A stretch of DNA of 64,000 nucleotides from Neolewinella maritima (GTDB taxonomy: Bacteria > Bacteroidota > Bacteroidia > Chitinophagales > Saprospiraceae), in contig NZ_CAKLPZ010000006.1 of the NCBI RefSeq assembly GCF_923081025.1, positions 30,840-94,839 on the forward strand, read 5' to 3'. The first letter of the stretch is position 1; each line of letters begins with the position of its first letter. The notes under the pieces are model-generated. The model was not told where the DNA came from. It did no database searches and saw only the letters and a list, made by a program, of their open reading frames with translations. Below are positions 51,854 to 61,466 of this stretch, piece by piece. The translations under genes were made by a program, and so were the position numbers.

Positions 51854-52882
51854 TCAGCTTATTGATATACTCTTCGCATTCTTCGGCGCACCAGTTAGTT
51901 CCTCCTGCTTCAACTCGCTGCCCAGTATCTGTTGTGCGAATTTCTTGTCCTCCATCGCTAGCGGCTTGCCCGTGAGGTAGTCGTTGAGGTCCCCGTAAGC
52001 GGAATAGCTATGGTTTTGAATTTGGAGGTGCGGGAGCGCTTGCTTGAGCTTGATGGCAGTTTCCAAGCCCGCTTTATCATTTTGGAGAAACGCATGTGCC
52101 GGCTCCGTGGTGGGCCGCTCTTTAACTAGCTCGATCACCCGTTGGTAGGTAGCCGTGCTGTTCATCACGATGGCCCTGGCCATCACCTCGCGTTTTGCGA
52201 GTTGGAGATAGGTCAGGTAGTCCGTCATACCCTCAAACACTGCCGTACCCGGCATGGTCCTGGGGTGCTTGACCTCAAAAATGCTCGGTGCCTTATTTCC
52301 AATAATCGTCTTGAAGTGGGGGCTTCTTATTTCTTGGCCTCCTTTCTCGTTGGTCCAGGTCAGCCCGTAGTACTGCCGGTTGGTCCGCAGATAGGTATAG
52401 TGGATCTGCTGTAAGTAATCCTTGGCGGGTCCAATCAGGAGCTTGCGTCCCCGGAGGTAGTCTACGAGCTTCTTGGATTGCAGCGGTCCGATATGGTCAA
52501 TACGGTACGTATCGGGACTACTGGCCGGCTGGCTTTTTACTCCCGATGTGACCTCAGATGCTTGGGTTTGTCGCGTGGTATGCCGTGGCGGCTCTCCGGT
52601 AATTTGAGCAATGCGTTGCAGTGCCTCACTGGTATTGAGACTCCCCCACCCACTCCGTTCGCCGTAGGCCTTTACGAAGTCGATAATGTCATACTGCTTC
52701 AGTTCCGCTGCGAAGTCGATCCACTTGTTGGTAGTCCGGTCCACCTTGAAGCTGGGCGTTTTCTCGTTGCGCAGGGGCGACCTGAACCACGCTTCGTTAC
52801 TTTTCCCCTTAGTTACTTCCTGGTACCCCAGTTGCTTGATGAAGCTCTCCAGGGAGAGGGATCGAGCCTGCTCTATATTCAT
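51854..52882 (-). CDS. TOPRIM/CHC2-like primase protein
   Basis: A 342-residue protein. N-terminal CHC2-like zinc-ribbon fold without the Cys residues (EAWFRSPLRNEKTPSFKVDR, KWIDFA), then a TOPRIM domain (GTAVFEGMTDYLTYL with Glu; AHAFLQNDKAGLETAIKL with the Asp of DxD). Such proteins accompany Bacteroidota mobilisable plasmids and probably prime DNA synthesis. It lies 3 bp downstream of a DUF3945 gene. Confidence 0.8.
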   Translation of the reverse strand: MNIEQARSLSLESFIKQLGYQEVTKGKSNEAWFRSPLRNEKTPSFKVDRTTNKWIDFAAELKQYDIIDFVKAYGERSGWGSLNTSEALQRIAQITGEPPRHTTRQTQASEVTSGVKSQPASSPDTYRIDHIGPLQSKKLVDYLRGRKLLIGPAKDYLQQIHYTYLRTNRQYYGLTWTNEKGGQEIRSPHFKTIIGNKAPSIFEVKHPRTMPGTAVFEGMTDYLTYLQLAKREVMARAIVMNSTATYQRVIELVKERPTTEPAHAFLQNDKAGLETAIKLKQALPHLQIQNHSYSAYGDLNDYLTGKPLAMEDKKFAQQILGSELKQEELTGAPKNAKSISIS

Positions 52883-52885
52883 CAA

Positions 52886-53539
52886 TTACAGTGATGGACC
52901 AGTCTTTCGTTGGGGACCAGTCGGTTTCAAATCCAGCGACTCTTTGGGAGACTGCTGCACGTTGAGCTTACGCTCGATGGGATCAAGTTGGGCGGTCACT
53001 CTCCTGCCCCCAATCTCTAGCTCAACGGCCTCCCCGCGCTTTAGGCTGGACTGCTGCGTTGTGCTCAGCGCCGTGTAGCCTTCCTTGGGGGAGCCTAATT
53101 TTTCTGGTACCAGGAAGATGCTCTTTTTCATTCCAGCTACCCGGTTAAGTTCCTGGTCAAATTTGACCAAGTGATCCCGCTGGCTCGAGTCCGTAACGAT
53201 TACCGTTTTTCCGGTCCGGAGTTGATTCTGCTGCTCGGCACTAAGCTCTACGTCCTTGTACTTCTCCAGCTTAGGCGTTTCGTTTTTAAACACGACTTGA
53301 ACGGTTCGATTGCCTTCCCTATCGGTTCCGAGGACTAGCCGTGCCGTGGTGTTGATACTCACGTCCTTTCTATCGGCAATGTCGATCTTGACCTGGACGG
53401 GCAGGGCTTTGGTGATTCCGTTGTTTAGCAGCTGCTCTACTTGTCCTTCTTTTGCCAGTTTACTGTAGTCGATGTTCAGCAGGCGCGTTACGTCGCGCAG
53501 GTTCAATTCATCCTTTTCTATACCTTGTTCGGCTTTCAT
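52886..53539 (-). CDS. DUF3945/DUF4099-like protein
   Basis: A 217-residue protein. NLRDVTRLLNIDYSKLAKEG and VEQLLNNGITKALPVQVKI are the DUF4099-like start, and VELSAEQQNQLRTGKTVIV and YTALSTTQQSSLKRGEAVEL are two DUF3945-type elements. The family sits on Bacteroidota conjugative elements and has unknown function. 3 bp from the primase-like gene. Confidence 0.75.
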   Translation of the reverse strand: MKAEQGIEKDELNLRDVTRLLNIDYSKLAKEGQVEQLLNNGITKALPVQVKIDIADRKDVSINTTARLVLGTDREGNRTVQVVFKNETPKLEKYKDVELSAEQQNQLRTGKTVIVTDSSQRDHLVKFDQELNRVAGMKKSIFLVPEKLGSPKEGYTALSTTQQSSLKRGEAVELEIGGRRVTAQLDPIERKLNVQQSPKESLDLKPTGPQRKTGPSL

Positions 53540-53634
53540 TCTGTAGTTTTATAGTGGGTAGAGTAGCATACCGCCGCCAATTTAGATTATAGTGCAACTA
53601 CGATCATACGAATTTACTATATTTTTAGCTAAAT

Positions 53635-54192
53635 ATGCGGCAATCCATCTTTCTGCTAGTGCTTGTCTATCTGTCCGGGACACTGGTGGGTCAGTCTCTG
53701 GATGCCTTTCAACGGGTGGAGACTTGTGATAACTGGCGATGCGTGGTATACCTCGCCGCAGACGGCACATTACGCCTGGATCGAAGTATTCCCTGGCGAC
53801 TCCCGCTGCGGAGGTCCGCTACGCTCACCAGTGGCTTCGGCTACCGGGTCCATCCCATTGATGGGGAGAATAGGTTTCACGATGGCGTAGATATTGCCGC
53901 TCCCCTAGGCAGTTTGGTCGTTGCCTCCGCTTCCGGCCGGGTGAGTACCGGCTACAATCGGGTGCTGGGCTACTACGTGAAGATTGACCACCTCAACGGC
54001 TTCACCAGCTCCTACGGTCACTTAGCTCAAGTCCTGGTCCAGTCGGGAGATCTTGTAGCTCAGTCCGCGCCGATCGGTACGGTGGGCATCAGTGGCCGCA
54101 CTACCGGTCCTCACCTCCACTGGTCTACCGCTCACCGCAACAGAAGTTTGGACCCCCTTGAATTGCGGGAGGCACTACTTGCTGCCTTTTAG
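53635..54192 (+). CDS. M23 metallopeptidase, exported
   Basis: A 185-residue peptidoglycan endopeptidase of the LytM type. Signal peptide to about residue 19 (GTLVGQ). Zinc site HDGVDIAAP (His-x3-Asp) and GPHLHWSTAH (His-x-His) are both present; SGFGYRVHPIDGE precedes them. It may open the cell wall for DNA transfer, since it lies among mobilisation genes. Its end overlaps the convergent XRE gene by 18 bp. Confidence 0.87.
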   Translation: MRQSIFLLVLVYLSGTLVGQSLDAFQRVETCDNWRCVVYLAADGTLRLDRSIPWRLPLRRSATLTSGFGYRVHPIDGENRFHDGVDIAAPLGSLVVASASGRVSTGYNRVLGYYVKIDHLNGFTSSYGHLAQVLVQSGDLVAQSAPIGTVGISGRTTGPHLHWSTAHRNRSLDPLELREALLAAF

Positions 54193-54669
54193 CTTTCTGT
54201 CCTCGTTGGTTTCCTTCTCCTGGGCTTGCTCTGCTTCTTCCTCGGCCATTTGAACGGTCCGGTTCACGTAATTCTGTACGCGCTTGGTGTTGCTCACAAT
54301 CTCCTGAATCAGCGCCTGGGCGTTGCCGGCAGTGAGCAGTACGTCTTTCAGGTGATCGCTGATGTTCTCCGGGTACAGGCTGACCTGCTTGCTGATCCGC
54401 AGCGGGCTTTCCTGTTCACCGAACAGAAAGTTGATGTTTACCCCCTGACTGTAGAGGTGCCTCATCACCGTATAAATCGTTCCCGCTGACCCGTTGCCGC
54501 GTTCCAGGGAAGCTATTCGTACCTGAAGGTTCTTCCCTTCCAAATGGGGGATGACCTGTCCTAGTGCATCCTGGGTTATTCCCAGATTATCCACCCGAAT
54601 CTGTTTGATCTTTGCTCCTACCTCTCGCTGAATATTGGCGATGGCCTCCTTGTCTTTGGTGCTTCCCAT
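54175..54669 (-). CDS. XRE-like DNA-binding protein
   Basis: A 164-residue protein: VGAKIKQIRVDNLGITQDAL then KNLQVRIASLERGNGSAGTI is a lambda-repressor-like HTH. Coiled C-terminus (QMAEEEAEQAQEKETNEDRK). It precedes a TraG gene downstream? No: it is transcribed after TraG on the same strand, 21 bp away, and may regulate the mobilisation operon. Confidence 0.7.
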   Translation of the reverse strand: MGSTKDKEAIANIQREVGAKIKQIRVDNLGITQDALGQVIPHLEGKNLQVRIASLERGNGSAGTIYTVMRHLYSQGVNINFLFGEQESPLRISKQVSLYPENISDHLKDVLLTAGNAQALIQEIVSNTKRVQNYVNRTVQMAEEEAEQAQEKETNEDRKLKGSK

Positions 54670-54690
54670 GTAAGTGGTTACGTTTGAATT

Positions 54691-56622
54691 CTAGCTAATT
54701 CTAGCTAGCTCCATTTCGACAATGTAGTCGATATCTGAGCTGATCTGATTAAAGTTAGCGAGTACTTCGGATTCGCTAACATCGCGAATGTAAGGAATCG
54801 GCAGATGCTTCTTACTTTCCCTGGCAATGGCTGCTTCGTCCAGCCGGACTTCGGCGTCAAAGGTTTTTAGTTCTATCGGCTGCTGGCGGGTATCAGCCAC
54901 CGTACCCACGAACTCCCCCTGGGATAGGGAGGCGATGCGGCTGGACGGTATGCGCTCCTGCAGTACCATACTGTGGGAGAAGGAGGTGTCCATGCGATTC
55001 TGGCTATACCCTCTCCTGACCTGTTCGGTCTTGCCGAACCGTTCGGCCAGATCCTTGGCCGTCGTTCCCACCACCTGCCCGGTAAAAACGTTCGCACAGA
55101 TGTTGAAGATGGAATGCGCCACCTTATCCCCGTAGTCGCGGATCAGCTGCGTCATATCTTGGAAGGCCAGCACCACCGCGACCTTATTCGACCGGCCGGT
55201 CGCGATCAGGTTGTCCAACCCCCGGAAGTAGATGGTGGCGAGCTCGTCGATGATCATGGCGGAGGGCAGGTTTCCGGGCTTGTTGATCAGCCGACTTATC
55301 CGACTGTTAAATAGGCCCAGGGCGGCTCCGTAAATGTCCTGCCGGTCGGGATTATTACCCAGACAAACGACCTTTGGTTCCTTCGGATTGTTGAGGTCCA
55401 GCGTGAAGTCATTCCCAGTCAATACCCAGTACAGGGAGGGCGAAGCCAGCCGGGACAATGGAATGCGCGCGCTGGCAATCTGACCTTCCAGCTGGTCGGT
55501 CGCGCCGCTCTTATAGGCACTATAAAAGGGCTTGACCAGGGTAGCAATCTGCGGGTGACTAGCGAGGATGGGAAACATCTCGTCGTAGTCCCGGCTGATA
55601 AATTCAATGGCGTGGGGTAGCGTACAGTACTTGCCGTTCTCGTAGAGGCGCAGGAACCAGATCACCGCCGTAAAGAAGTTGACGGGAGATTCTACGAAGA
55701 AGTCCCCCTGCTTGGTGATCCAGTTGCGGTTCAGGTTCAGCAGCATCGTTTTGGCACTCTCCGTGGCGTCGGTAATGTCATGCAGCAGGTCCGGGTGGAG
55801 CGGGTTGCAGCGGTGGCTTCTACTTAGATCATCAAAGTTGATCATGTAGAAGCTGGGTGGTACGGTGTACTTATCGACGTTGCTTAACAGGGCGTTATAG
55901 GTTTCCGTAGTTAATTCCGGAAACTTAAAGTCGTAGACGTACATGGTGTAGCCCTTGCCGATCATCTGCCGGATGAAGGGCTTGATGAAGGCGAAGCTCT
56001 TGCCCGAACCGGGGGTGCCGGTGATGATGGTTCCCCGGAAGGGATTGACGACGTTGATCCATCCCTGGCGTACTTTATTCTTTAGCCGGTAACGAGTGGG
56101 CAGATTGATTGAATACTGGTTTTCGATCAGCCGTTCCTCCTGGGGAAAGCTGCGGTTCTTGTCTCCGAAAATGTCATCAGATGGATTCCAGTCGAGCACC
56201 CGGCGCAGGTTTACCAGACCGGCGCCGAGTATGGCCCACCCTGTCGCCAGACAACCCAGGTAGATGCTTCCCGCCGTTTGTAAATCCTCGATGGAAAAAG
56301 CGATCATTGACGCGCCGTACACCAGTAGTCCCACAACCAGGGTGATGGTGACCTGCCGGTAGGTCAAGTTTTCTGACTTCTTGCCCTTGTCCCCGATGCT
56401 GCCCACCGCCAGTACCACCAGTGGGACGGCGTAGGACACGGCATAGGATCGGAAGTACAGGGTGTGCTGGAAACGTTGGAGGAAGCGCCCGACCTCCGGG
56501 CGCGTTAGTCCCTGCAGCTGCCACCAGTCGTAGTAGTAAATGTAGGTGTGCAACAGGATCAGGAATAGGGCCGCTACGCGGACTGCTGTCATGATGAAGC
56601 TGTTGTCATTCTGTGCAGCCAT
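54691..56622 (-). CDS. traG: TraG/VirD4-type coupling protein
   Basis: A 643-residue type IV coupling ATPase. Four N-terminal membrane helices, Walker A GTPGSGKSFAF (about 206-216), Walker B region SAMIIDELATIYFRGLDNLI, and a TraM-recognition-like C-terminus. It brings the relaxase-DNA complex to the transfer channel. No mating-pair-formation genes are in the window, so the plasmid is mobilisable by another element or those genes lie outside. It follows the MobA operon on the same strand. Confidence 0.87.
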   Translation of the reverse strand: MAAQNDNSFIMTAVRVAALFLILLHTYIYYYDWWQLQGLTRPEVGRFLQRFQHTLYFRSYAVSYAVPLVVLAVGSIGDKGKKSENLTYRQVTITLVVGLLVYGASMIAFSIEDLQTAGSIYLGCLATGWAILGAGLVNLRRVLDWNPSDDIFGDKNRSFPQEERLIENQYSINLPTRYRLKNKVRQGWINVVNPFRGTIITGTPGSGKSFAFIKPFIRQMIGKGYTMYVYDFKFPELTTETYNALLSNVDKYTVPPSFYMINFDDLSRSHRCNPLHPDLLHDITDATESAKTMLLNLNRNWITKQGDFFVESPVNFFTAVIWFLRLYENGKYCTLPHAIEFISRDYDEMFPILASHPQIATLVKPFYSAYKSGATDQLEGQIASARIPLSRLASPSLYWVLTGNDFTLDLNNPKEPKVVCLGNNPDRQDIYGAALGLFNSRISRLINKPGNLPSAMIIDELATIYFRGLDNLIATGRSNKVAVVLAFQDMTQLIRDYGDKVAHSIFNICANVFTGQVVGTTAKDLAERFGKTEQVRRGYSQNRMDTSFSHSMVLQERIPSSRIASLSQGEFVGTVADTRQQPIELKTFDAEVRLDEAAIARESKKHLPIPYIRDVSESEVLANFNQISSDIDYIVEMELARIS

Positions 56623-56675
56623 CGTATGGGTAAGTGTGGGTAGTCAGAAAAAACTAGGGAGCGGATGGAGAAAGA

Positions 56676-57236
56676 CTAGCCTTCCCACTTCTGCTTTAGA
56701 TGGTCGAAGTAAGTCTTGGCCCGCTGGGTGGACAGCTTGGTACCTCCGTGCATCGTCCTGCGGATGTCCTCCCACGTCGGCCAGCGATCTATCTCTTTCT
56801 CGTAGGCCTTATAGTAACCGGGGCTGGACTCGACGGCTACAATGGCCGAGTACGACCCTATGCCCGCTGGCTCCGTTACCACCTGCAGCAGCGTATAGGG
56901 GTCAGGATCCTTTAGTGGATCTGAACAGGTACACTCGGTCCTCAGCTTGTTACAACCTGGACACATGGAGCTGCCCGCTGGTCGCCCGGAGTTCTTTCTA
57001 GCCCCTCCCCTACCCTTTCCTTCCTTTGGAAGATGGTAGGAGAACGCCCGTCCGAAGTACGCAACATTGTCCTCATAATACTTGCTGAGGCCCATCACTT
57101 CCATCGTCTGCCGGGCGGTCAGGCCCTTCTCGATGTAATAGCCGCGGGTTGTCTCAATAACCCGTGTACTGAACAGGTAGTCCTTAGCGTCTTCCCGACT
57201 GGCGACCGCTTCGTAAGTGATTCCGGTATTTTTCAT
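56676..57236 (-). CDS. Hypothetical protein in the mobilisation operon, with a Cys cluster
   Basis: A 186-residue soluble protein. I start at 57236 (MKNTGITYEAVASRED). A linker KGRGGARKNSGRPAGSSM leads into CPGCNKLRTECTCS, a four-Cys zinc-ribbon-like motif, then a helical C-terminus (WPTWEDIRRTMHGGTKLSTQ). No family recognised. It lies between traG and the relaxase, so a role as DNA-binding accessory protein is likely. Confidence 0.65.
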   Translation of the reverse strand: MKNTGITYEAVASREDAKDYLFSTRVIETTRGYYIEKGLTARQTMEVMGLSKYYEDNVAYFGRAFSYHLPKEGKGRGGARKNSGRPAGSSMCPGCNKLRTECTCSDPLKDPDPYTLLQVVTEPAGIGSYSAIVAVESSPGYYKAYEKEIDRWPTWEDIRRTMHGGTKLSTQRAKTYFDHLKQKWEG

Positions 57237-57310
57237 AATGGGTGGGTGGTTTGGCAAGGGTATACAGACAAAATTAAGCAATAACAAATTATCTTTTGCC
57301 ATTAATTAAC

Positions 57311-59434
57311 CTAGTGACGCAACACCCGATTTTGCCGCCGCTCGTCCATACTTAGGTTCTCGTCCTGGTCCATGGACTGCAGCACTTTGTACAGTCCGCT
57401 CCACTTGGCGTGCGCTCCCTGGGACATGAGGTAGCCGCGCAGTTCAAACACCAGGGAGTTGGGTACCTGCTTCCGCCTGGCCGTCGAGCTGCGCAGTTCA
57501 GTGATTTTGGCCTCCTGGATGGCATCGATGGCCGTCTTACCAATCTTCTCTTCCAGCAGGGACTTCATCTTCTCGTAGTGCTCCGTCCGGTAGTCCTGCC
57601 GGTGGACGGAGGAAGCTAGGTTGCCCGGCACCTGAAAGGAATACGTTTCCTGGCCGACCATATGCGCCCGGTAGCCCGCTTCGGTGGGCTTGACGAGGAT
57701 CCCCTTACTCGCCAGTTGCAGGAGTGGATGATTTATCCCGCCGCCCTCGGTGTTGCGCTTACTCAACAGGGTGAGTTCCTTCTTGACGTAATTGTTGTGC
57801 AGCTGTGCACCCAGCTTCTCGGCGGTGGTGGGCCTGAACTTCCCTTCCCAGTACTTCCAGTCCACCGTAGTCAGGTTCACGTCGAGCGGTATACCTCCGA
57901 TGCCCCGGTAGCGACCAACGCCGATCAGCATTCTCCGTTCTTCGGATGATAGCTCTCCGATTTTCAGTTTCACCGCTGCCTCACCCCCTATCTCCAGCTG
58001 ATCGCTGGGTATGCTGACCTCCTGGTTGTCACGCAGTACGATGTGCTCGTTCTGCCGCTCTAGTCCAAGACTATTCATGAGTGAACCCCTGAATTCCGTC
58101 TTAACCTGGGCCAGTCCCCAGTAGAGGGCTTTTAGCTCCTTCTCGTCGCGTTTCAGGGCCGTGTCGTAGCTTTTCTTTTCCGAGGCCACTATCTCATCGA
58201 GATAGGGCCGAATGAGGCCGCTGGTGTGACCCAGTTGAGCCATCGCGAACAGCACGTCGTCTGTGTTGAGTCGCTTGATGGCTACCGACTGATAGTCCGC
58301 CGCTCCCTGCTGGCTGGCGATGTATTGCTTGGCGTCCTTGACCAGTGCCTTGTAATCTTCCAGGCTGAGGGTATTGGATTCTTCGCGCCGGTTCCACTCC
58401 GCCGCGGTGAACTTCCGTCCTACTTGGCTTGCCTTGTAGATGTGGCCGCTTTGCTCGTCCACGTAGTGAACGCCGAACCGTCGGCCCTCCTGGTTGCTAT
58501 GGTGGATGGTCCTGATCTGCCGTTCTTCGAGTGCCTTGTTTACATCCTCGGTTGAAGCCCTGTCATCCGCGAATGCTTCCCGGACGCTGCCTTTAACCTG
58601 GTCCAGTGATCTGCTTGCCGCCTTACCGTTGCGCTCGAGTAATTTGTCCAGCGTACTCCCCCACCCCTTCTCGAAGACCTTGGACGATTTGATCGCTGCG
58701 GAATTTTCCTCTCCGGTCCGGACGTCAATTCGCACGACCGAATACCCCTTCCAGTCTGCGCCCTCCGGCGTCTGCCCCTTCTCTTCGCGCACCTTTAGGT
58801 CACGGTCGCGCAGCAGCGCGTTGAGTTCGCTGATGTTGGCAGGCTTGTAGACCTGCAGCGTGTCGCGGATGGTGTGGCGGGCGTAGGTCCGTAGCTCGGA
58901 CAGGTCGCCGCTCTGCGGGGCGTTCAGCTCAGACAGCCGCTGGGCCTTATCCTGCTTTTGTCCCCGTTCCTCGGCCTTGACCAGTTGGTAGTCTACCTCG
59001 ATCTCCTTGCGTGTCACCTCGCTCTTGGTGGCCCCGATGAACGAATCGTCGATGCGCTTACCCTCCCGCGTTATGTTGGTGGTGACGATGTGAATGTGGT
59101 CGTTGTCGGTATCCTGATGGCGGTAGATGTAGGCTGGTTGATTCTCGAAGCCGATGCCTTTCAGGTAGTCATTGGCAATGCTGCGCAACTGCTGCTCATT
59201 CAGCTTGTCCTCTGGAGCAAAACTTAGAGCGATGTGGACGCTATTTCGCTTCGTTCGGGTGTTCCGGTCTGCGATACTTTGCAGGGAATTTGCCTTCTCT
59301 TTCAGGCTCTGTCGGTCGGCTTGTGCCAAGCTGTTGATGGCTCCCAGAGAGACAGCATCACCCTGTTGAACCTTTTTTTCATTGTACGCAAGTGCACCGT
59401 AAATTGACTTACCTGTCTTGATTATCGCTACCAT
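57311..59434 (-). CDS. mobA: MobA-type relaxase (MOBP)
   Basis: A 707-residue relaxase. N-terminal Relaxase/VirD2 domain with the His cluster YRHQDTDNDHIHIVTTNI (about 103-120), preceded by NSVHIALSFAPEDKL. The Tyr nucleophile is among the early residues (Tyr12 or Tyr17). The long C-terminus is helical and charged. It nicks oriT and leads the strand during transfer. The start overlaps the MobC stop by 7 bp. Confidence 0.87.
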   Translation of the reverse strand: MVAIIKTGKSIYGALAYNEKKVQQGDAVSLGAINSLAQADRQSLKEKANSLQSIADRNTRTKRNSVHIALSFAPEDKLNEQQLRSIANDYLKGIGFENQPAYIYRHQDTDNDHIHIVTTNITREGKRIDDSFIGATKSEVTRKEIEVDYQLVKAEERGQKQDKAQRLSELNAPQSGDLSELRTYARHTIRDTLQVYKPANISELNALLRDRDLKVREEKGQTPEGADWKGYSVVRIDVRTGEENSAAIKSSKVFEKGWGSTLDKLLERNGKAASRSLDQVKGSVREAFADDRASTEDVNKALEERQIRTIHHSNQEGRRFGVHYVDEQSGHIYKASQVGRKFTAAEWNRREESNTLSLEDYKALVKDAKQYIASQQGAADYQSVAIKRLNTDDVLFAMAQLGHTSGLIRPYLDEIVASEKKSYDTALKRDEKELKALYWGLAQVKTEFRGSLMNSLGLERQNEHIVLRDNQEVSIPSDQLEIGGEAAVKLKIGELSSEERRMLIGVGRYRGIGGIPLDVNLTTVDWKYWEGKFRPTTAEKLGAQLHNNYVKKELTLLSKRNTEGGGINHPLLQLASKGILVKPTEAGYRAHMVGQETYSFQVPGNLASSVHRQDYRTEHYEKMKSLLEEKIGKTAIDAIQEAKITELRSSTARRKQVPNSLVFELRGYLMSQGAHAKWSGLYKVLQSMDQDENLSMDERRQNRVLRH

Positions 59435-59838
59435 TTCTCGTGAATTTCGTGGATGGTTCCCTGCATTTCATACATCACTTTTTCGGCGGACAGGAACAAT
59501 TGAAGCAAGGAAAGTACCTCACTTTTGTACTCTGCGCTCTTGTAAGTATTGAGGTGTCTGGCAATCTGATTGATGTTTACCCCGAGCTTGTTTAGCTCTT
59601 CATTGCTATTCACGAGCGTTTGTTCCAGCCGTTCGAGGTTGGCATTGACCACACGCTTTTTGATGTTCTTGTCCACTACCCTGGCGCGGAGGTACGCCGT
59701 TTTAGTGGGGTAAAAGATGGGGTCATAGTCGGCCATCACGGCATCGTACTCACCCTTAGACAAGTTGACTTCAGTGCGGTAGGTCAGCTTTTCGGTGGCT
59801 GCTTTGAGGGGCCTCCCCTTGCGATTATTCTTGGACAC
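59428..59838 (-). CDS. mobC: MobC-like relaxosome accessory protein
   Basis: A protein of about 136 residues with YRTEVNLSKGEYDAVMADYD and INQIARHLNTYKSAEYKSEV, the MobC pattern (a DNA-binding N-terminus, then helices with NQIAR). I choose the GTG at 59838 (VSKNNRKGRPLKA); a TTG at 59879 or an upstream ATG at 59997 is possible but adds a Lys/Arg-rich, unrelated stretch. The overlap with mobA indicates coupling. Confidence 0.78.
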   Translation of the reverse strand: MSKNNRKGRPLKAATEKLTYRTEVNLSKGEYDAVMADYDPIFYPTKTAYLRARVVDKNIKKRVVNANLERLEQTLVNSNEELNKLGVNINQIARHLNTYKSAEYKSEVLSLLQLFLSAEKVMYEMQGTIHEIHEKW

Positions 59839-60004
59839 GATAGTGGCTTTTGACCGCAGCGCGGTACTTCTTTTGGACAATTCAGGACGTGCGAGTTTCG
59901 AGCATCTCCGTCCAAAAGACAAGATAGAATTTAGCTGGGAGAAAATAGGGGAGCTTTTTTTCCAGCTAAAGTCACATCTTGCTATGTGCATGTGCATATC
60001 CCGA

Positions 60005-60093
60005 GCCCGGCCCGATTTGCGGGCAAATCGGGCCGGGCGAGCCGGCTCCTTGAGCTGGGTGACGAGCTACGTTGCGGGGCTGGGTGAAGAGCT
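60005..60093. other. oriT: Candidate origin of transfer (oriT)
   Basis: A perfect 16-bp stem (60005-60020 and 60023-60038, GCCCGGCCCGATTTGC and its complement) with a 2-base gap, then a 10-bp palindrome (GAGCCGGCTC, 60039-60048), then two direct repeats GCTGGGTGACGAGCT (60054) and GCTGGGTGAAGAGCT (60079). It is the only such cluster upstream of mobC-mobA. No nic site can be assigned. Confidence 0.55.
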
Positions 60094-60199
60094 GCATCTT
60101 CGGTTGGTTGTGGTGTATGGTGGGCCGTGACCTGAGCGTGGCCACCATAAACCGGTGATCGGCATTTGTGAAGGTGGGCCCCCTGATTTCTCCCCACAT

Positions 60200-60720
60200 A
60201 ACATATAACTAGATAAACTATGTATTTACATAATTATGTAAATACGTGTCGTATGAACTGATTGATGATGCCCATTTGAGGTTCAGTTCCTTACATAAAT
60301 ATGTAAGTGTGTTTGCTGATTTAGTTGGTACCATTTGCCTATACACATAATTATGTATCTATGTGTGCTCAACGCACCCACTACATTTACTCCAATCTTT
60401 TATGTACATGTGTTGTTATGTGCTTAGTTTTTTAACTAAACACGCATAAACACCAGAACATAAACACACAAACACGTAAGTAAGTTATTGTATATTTGTG
60501 TTTCTACCTACTTACCTATTTAGCTAATCACATCTATACATTTAAACATAAATACATAAAACAACAAGTATGTAAGTTTGTGCTTGTGTAAGCAAGTACT
60601 TACTTTTGTGCGTAAACAGATAGTCACACAAGTAATTAAACATACAGCTAAATATGTAAGTACTTAATTGTTTACTTAAGTATGTAAGTACATAAGTACA
60701 TATTTACCTAAGAAAGTATA
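60200..60720. repeat. AT-rich region with repeated TTACATA/TATGTAA palindromes
   Basis: Strikingly AT-rich against its surroundings. It contains a 24-bp perfect palindrome at 60222-60245 (GTATTTACATAA/TTATGTAAATAC), CTTACATA-AA-TATGTAAG at 60290-60307, and further TATGTAAGT copies at about 60567, 60652 and 60685. It lies directly upstream of parA. A partition centromere or ParA/DUF3408 operator is likely; an accessory origin is the alternative. No gene is present. Confidence 0.6.
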
Positions 60721-60724
60721 AAGC

Positions 60725-61459
60725 ATGAGCGAAAAAATCAACCGTATTGTTCTAGCTACCCAGAAGGGTGGAGTGGGCAAGTCTACCATCGCCACGATGC
60801 TAGCCAGCTACATGTACTTCGTTAAGGACCACAGTGTGGTCGTGATCGATGCCGACGATCCCCAGCACACCATCAAAAAACTTCGAGACCGTGAGCTGGC
60901 TCGGTTCAAACAGGACGAAGCGATGATGCGGGCCTTTACCGAAAGTGGAAAGAGCCAAATCTATCCTATCACTGAATCTAGGATGGACCATGTATTCGAG
61001 CGTCCGGCTCCCGACCGGCCCTCCACCTTCGAGAAAGCCAGTCACCCGAAGATTGCGGCGGACACGGTCATCATTGATACACCTGGATCGGTTGCCATCG
61101 AAGGACTGGGGAATATTCTGCGCAACGTTGATCGGGTAATCATCCCCTTAGAACCGGAAGAAATGAGCCTCGTGAGCGCGACCGAGTTCCTTACCGCCCT
61201 GGGTAGCATCGGCTCCAACCAAAAGGAAAGACCTAAGCCTATTGCTTTTTGGAACAAGGTGCTGTGGCGCAGTCACGAGGAGCTCATCACCGCCCAGAAC
61301 GAGGTATTCCGCGCGGCCGGTATTCACGTATTGACTAACCACATTCCGTACAGCGTCAAACTGAAAAGGACCGAAACACGGAGCACCATTTTCCCCGTCA
61401 ACTTCCGGAGCATCGACCTGAGTGGCTTCATGGAAGAATTATACCAGACCACTAAATAA
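60725..61459 (+). CDS. parA: ParA-family partition ATPase
   Basis: A 244-residue ATPase. Deviant Walker A KGGVGKSTIATML (about 14-26), Walker B VIIDTPGSVAIEG and switch PLEPEEMSLVSATEF. It lies 7 bp before the DUF3408-like gene. With that partner it segregates plasmid copies. Confidence 0.88.
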   Translation: MSEKINRIVLATQKGGVGKSTIATMLASYMYFVKDHSVVVIDADDPQHTIKKLRDRELARFKQDEAMMRAFTESGKSQIYPITESRMDHVFERPAPDRPSTFEKASHPKIAADTVIIDTPGSVAIEGLGNILRNVDRVIIPLEPEEMSLVSATEFLTALGSIGSNQKERPKPIAFWNKVLWRSHEELITAQNEVFRAAGIHVLTNHIPYSVKLKRTETRSTIFPVNFRSIDLSGFMEELYQTTK

Positions 61460-61466
61460 ATACCCA

